From: Streptomyces morookaense
Lineage (GTDB): Bacteria > Actinomycetota > Actinomycetes > Streptomycetales > Streptomycetaceae
Assembly (NCBI RefSeq): GCF_013030945.1
Contig: NZ_JABBXF010000016.1
Span: forward strand, 1 to 64,000
Direction of reading: 5' to 3'
DNA length: 64,000 nucleotides
Below, one piece after another: positions 61,404-64,000 of the stretch. The notes beneath the pieces were generated by a model. It was given only the letters and a program-made list of their open reading frames with translations, was not told the origin of the DNA and ran no database searches. Made by a program: the position numbers and the translations under genes. Positions within the stretch are counted from its first letter, which is position 1. Every line of letters begins with the position of its first letter.

Positions 61404-62658
61404 GTTCGAAGTCGCGCATCCGGCGCAGGGGCGAGCAGAGCAGGACCAGCGGGGCCAGCGCCAGGGCGGCCGCGCAGATCCACATCGTCTGCCGGACGCC
61501 GGCGAACTGCCCGAGCGCACCGGCCATGAGCCCGCTCAGCGGGAGGACGCCCCACACCAGGAACCGCATCGTGGCGGTCATCCGGCCCAACAGCCCCGGA
61601 GGGCAAACGGTCTGACGGTACGTCACCTGGCAGATGTTGTAGACGGTGACGCCCGCCGACTGCACGATCGAGCCCAGGACGAACAGCCCGATGCGCCAGT
61701 CCTTCTCCGCCAGCGGGAGCAGCAGCCCGAAGGGGGCCGTCACCAGCAGTGACAGCCAGGTCAGCCGGGCGGCTCCCACGGCCTTGGAGAGCCGCTCGGT
61801 GAGGACCGCGCCGGCCATGGCGCCGAGGGTGGACATGGTGATGACCCAGCCGACCGCGGCGGGCGGGAGGCCGACCGTGCGGGTCAGGAAGAGGACGTTG
61901 ATCGCGAAGATCGCGCTCAGGAAGAGATTGACGGCCGCGGTGTTGAGGGCGATGAGGCGCAGGATGCGGTGGCCGAGGACGAAGGACAGGCCCTCGCGGA
62001 TGTCCTTCAGCAGGTCGCCGCGCGCGGCGGGGGCGGGCCGTTCCTCGCGGGCCCGGATGCTGCCGAGGAAGACCACCGACGCCAGCGAGGTGACGGCCTG
62101 GCTCGCGATCGTCCCCGCCGCGCCGAAGGCCTGGACGAGGAAGCCCGCGATGCCGGGTCCGCCGAACTCGGCGGCCGAACGGACGGTCTCCAGCTTGGAG
62201 TTGCCGCTGATGAGCGAGTCCGTGCCGACCAACGTGGGCAGATAGCTCTGGTCGGCGACGTCGCCGAACAGCCGGGCGCAGCCCAGCAGCAGCGCCGTGG
62301 TGTAGAGCAGGGCCATGGAGTGCAGGTCGAGCAGGTAGGCGACCGGCACGGCGGTGAGGAGGACGACCCGCAGCAGGTCGGCCGCGATCATGACGTTGCG
62401 GCGGCGCATCCGGTCGACCCAGGCGCCCGCGGGCAGCCCGAGGACGAGGAACGCGGCCTGTTCCGCGGCGGACAGCAGGCCGACCTGGAGCGCGGAGGCG
62501 TGCAGGGTGAGCACCGCCATCAGCGGGAGCGCGACGTAGGTGATGCTGCCGCCGAGCTCGTTGCAGATGTGGGTGGACATGAACAGCCGGAAGTCGCGGC
62601 GGCGTTGGTGTTGCAGCGCGGCGGTCTCGGGGGCGGCGGAGGCAGTGGGGACGGACAC
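61387..62658 (-). CDS. MFS transporter
   Basis: A 423-residue protein with about 12 membrane segments: LFMSTHICNELGGSITYVAL, LPLMAVLTLHASALQVGLLS, FLVLGLPAGAWVDRMRRRNV (with the loop motif AGAWVDRMRRR), and the late FLVWGVLPLSGLMAGALGQF. This is the MFS_3/macrolide-efflux-like group. Its gene starts 20 bases after the end of the adenylation-domain gene in the same direction, so it may export the product of that gene. The start is a GTG. The last residues SDTP and the stop come from the inverted-repeat element. Confidence 0.9.
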   Translation of the reverse strand: MSVPTASAAPETAALQHQRRRDFRLFMSTHICNELGGSITYVALPLMAVLTLHASALQVGLLSAAEQAAFLVLGLPAGAWVDRMRRRNVMIAADLLRVVLLTAVPVAYLLDLHSMALLYTTALLLGCARLFGDVADQSYLPTLVGTDSLISGNSKLETVRSAAEFGGPGIAGFLVQAFGAAGTIASQAVTSLASVVFLGSIRAREERPAPAARGDLLKDIREGLSFVLGHRILRLIALNTAAVNLFLSAIFAINVLFLTRTVGLPPAAVGWVITMSTLGAMAGAVLTERLSKAVGAARLTWLSLLVTAPFGLLLPLAEKDWRIGLFVLGSIVQSAGVTVYNICQVTYRQTVCPPGLLGRMTATMRFLVWGVLPLSGLMAGALGQFAGVRQTMWICAAALALAPLVLLCSPLRRMRDFEPSDTP

Positions 62659-62678
62659 CTGGGTTCTTCCTCGGTGGT

Positions 62679-64000
62679 TCAGCGGTGGGCGGGCTGCGGT
62701 ACGGGGGCGGCGGGCAGGGCCCGGGGGTCGAGCTTGCCGCCCGGGGTGCGCGGCAGGGCGTCCAGGACCAGGACGTGGGACGGTACGAGATAGCCGGGCG
62801 CCCGGCCGGCGACGAAGTCGCGGATCTCCTCCGGCCGTGCGGGAGTTGCCGGGTCGAGAGCCACGTAGGCGGCGAGACGGGGCTCGCCGAGGTCGTGCAC
62901 GGCCCGCACCACCACGTCCCGCACGGCGGGGTGGGCGGCCACGGCCGCCTCGGCCTCCTTGAGTTCGACGCGGTGCCCCCGGATCTTGACCTGGTCGTCG
63001 GAGCGGCCGAGGAAGGCCAGCGTGCCGTCGGGGCCGCGCACGACGCGGTCCCCGGTGCGGTACATCCGGGCGCCCGGCTCACCGGAGAAGGGGTCGGCGA
63101 CGAACCGTTCGGCGGTGAGGCCCGGGCGGCCGTGGTAGCCGCGGGCGAGGCAGGGGCCGCCCAGGTACAGCTCCCCCGGGGTGCCCGCGGGCGTCTCGCG
63201 CAGGGCGGCGTCCAGGACATGGGCGTGCACGTCCGGCAGCGGCACGCCGATCGGGATCACCGCGTCGCCGTCCCGCCCGGCGAGCTCCGCGGGGGCGGGC
63301 TCGTAGCAGGTGGCCGTGATGGTGGATTCGGTCAGGCCGTACGAGCTGACGACCGGCGGGCCGCCCGCGGCGGACCAGCGGACGAGGTCGGCCATGCGGC
63401 CGGCGTCGCTGCCGATGACGGCCAGGCGCAGTGCGGCGGGCAGCGGCCGGGGGCGGCGGTCGACGTCCCGGGCCCACTGGGCCCAGTAGGGGGTGGGCAG
63501 GTTGACGACGGTGACGCCGCGGCCGTCGAGCACCGGCTCCAGTTCGGCGGGCGAGAGGACGTTGTCGGCGACGAACACGGCGGTGCCGCCGGTGCACCAG
63601 GTGGGCACGGCCTCCTCGAGCGACACGTCGAAGGCGGGTGCGGCGAACTGCAGGACGCGGTCCTCGCCGGTCAGGCCGTAGCGCCCGGCGAGGGCCATCG
63701 CCTGGTGCTCCAGGCTGGCGTGGGCGACGGCCACGGGCTTGGGCACGCCGGTCGAGCCGGAGGTGAACAGCACATAGGCGAGGGTGCCGGGCAGGACCTC
63801 GGCCACGGGGCCGTCCGCGGGGGCCGCCTCGCGCGTGGCGGCCCAGAACAGTTCGGCGCCGCAGCGCCGTCGCAGTGCGGTGGCGTCCTCGTGCGTGGGC
63901 ACGACGGCATGCCGGGTGCCGGACGCGGCGACGATGGTGCGCAGCCGCTCGTCGGGGGCGGCGAGGTCGACGGGCAGCAGGGCGGCGCCCGCGTACCAGA
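62679..64000 (-). CDS. NRPS adenylation-domain protein, partial (5' end outside the window)
   Basis: At least 440 residues, continuing past the right edge. Adenylation motifs: LFTSGSTGVPKPVAVAHASL (A3), FDVSLEEAVPTW (A4), SSYGLTESTITATC (A5), GELYLGGPCLARGYHG, MYRTGDRVVRGPDG, VKIRGHRVEL and GGKLDPRALP with the A10 lysine. The manually read pocket begins DVE..., compatible with an amino acid carrying a positive or polar side chain, but no firm prediction is made. No carrier protein domain follows; the protein ends in a short proline-rich tail. It could be a stand-alone loading enzyme. The MFS exporter gene follows after 20 bases. Confidence 0.9.
   Translation of the reverse strand, partial: WYAGAALLPVDLAAPDERLRTIVAASGTRHAVVPTHEDATALRRRCGAELFWAATREAAPADGPVAEVLPGTLAYVLFTSGSTGVPKPVAVAHASLEHQAMALAGRYGLTGEDRVLQFAAPAFDVSLEEAVPTWCTGGTAVFVADNVLSPAELEPVLDGRGVTVVNLPTPYWAQWARDVDRRPRPLPAALRLAVIGSDAGRMADLVRWSAAGGPPVVSSYGLTESTITATCYEPAPAELAGRDGDAVIPIGVPLPDVHAHVLDAALRETPAGTPGELYLGGPCLARGYHGRPGLTAERFVADPFSGEPGARMYRTGDRVVRGPDGTLAFLGRSDDQVKIRGHRVELKEAEAAVAAHPAVRDVVVRAVHDLGEPRLAAYVALDPATPARPEEIRDFVAGRAPGYLVPSHVLVLDALPRTPGGKLDPRALPAAPVPQPAHR

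Noticed and set aside
1..64000. tRNA or rRNA genes
   Set aside because: No cloverleaf with a recognisable T-loop or rRNA segment was found by eye; a covariance-model scan would be decisive.

Overview
The DNA is very GC-rich, with strong third-position G/C bias, frequent GTG starts and GGAGG-type ribosome sites. The gene families (RheA/Hsp18, DUF2267, STAND regulators, F420/LLM enzymes, EfeUOB, Pls-type synthetases) and interspersed repeats point to Streptomyces or a close relative. No rRNA, tRNA, CRISPR array or phage module was recognised.

Layout. 1-6200: accessory metabolism (permuted-papain-like hydrolase, leucine-rich-repeat/thioredoxin fusion, zinc alcohol dehydrogenase, aldehyde dehydrogenase, LLM oxidoreductase). 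6200-9860: two small secreted proteins converging on a strong terminator, then an XRE/NB-ARC/TPR regulator preceded by three tandem 11-bp repeats. 9840-12700: heat-shock block with divergent rheA and hsp18 around a perfect TGTCATC-N5-GATGACA operator, followed by DUF2267 and small stress-type proteins. 12740-18600: possible acid or sugar-acid catabolic set (class II aldolase, YmdB-like phosphodiesterase, IlvD/Edd dehydratase, SDR, cyclase-family hydrolase, LuxR regulator with a degenerate receiver). 18700-21900: MFS transporter, HTH regulator, glutamic peptidase. 21960-25410: iron uptake, with an EfeU-EfeO fusion and EfeB under a probable iron box.

25790-46580 is the most distinctive part. 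A three-gene module (Pls-type membrane nonribosomal peptide synthetase, 2,4-diaminobutyrate aminotransferase, aspartokinase) occurs twice in the same order and orientation. Between the copies lie an N-methyltransferase-like gene, a DUF1259 protein, and a MarR/ABC exporter/M1 aminopeptidase operon; an MFS gene follows the second copy. Together they read as a pathway from aspartate through aspartyl phosphate, aspartate semialdehyde (dehydrogenase supplied elsewhere) and diaminobutyrate to one or two cationic diaminobutyrate homopolymers, with candidate export and self-protection functions. The adenylation pockets appear to differ at one position, and both aspartokinases have unusual regulatory domains.

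46790-64000: mostly secreted or envelope proteins (SPOR-like plus phosphodiester glycosidase, 5'-nucleotidase family, L,D-transpeptidase), an FAD monooxygenase, a SpoIIE-type phosphatase, a truncated fatty-acyl-AMP-ligase-like ORF, an F420-type oxidoreductase, an acetyltransferase and small proteins. Near 61.2-61.4 kb a MITE-like inverted-repeat element supplies the stop codons of two convergent genes. The window ends inside a leftward nonribosomal-peptide adenylation-domain gene preceded on its own strand by nothing visible and followed by an MFS exporter.
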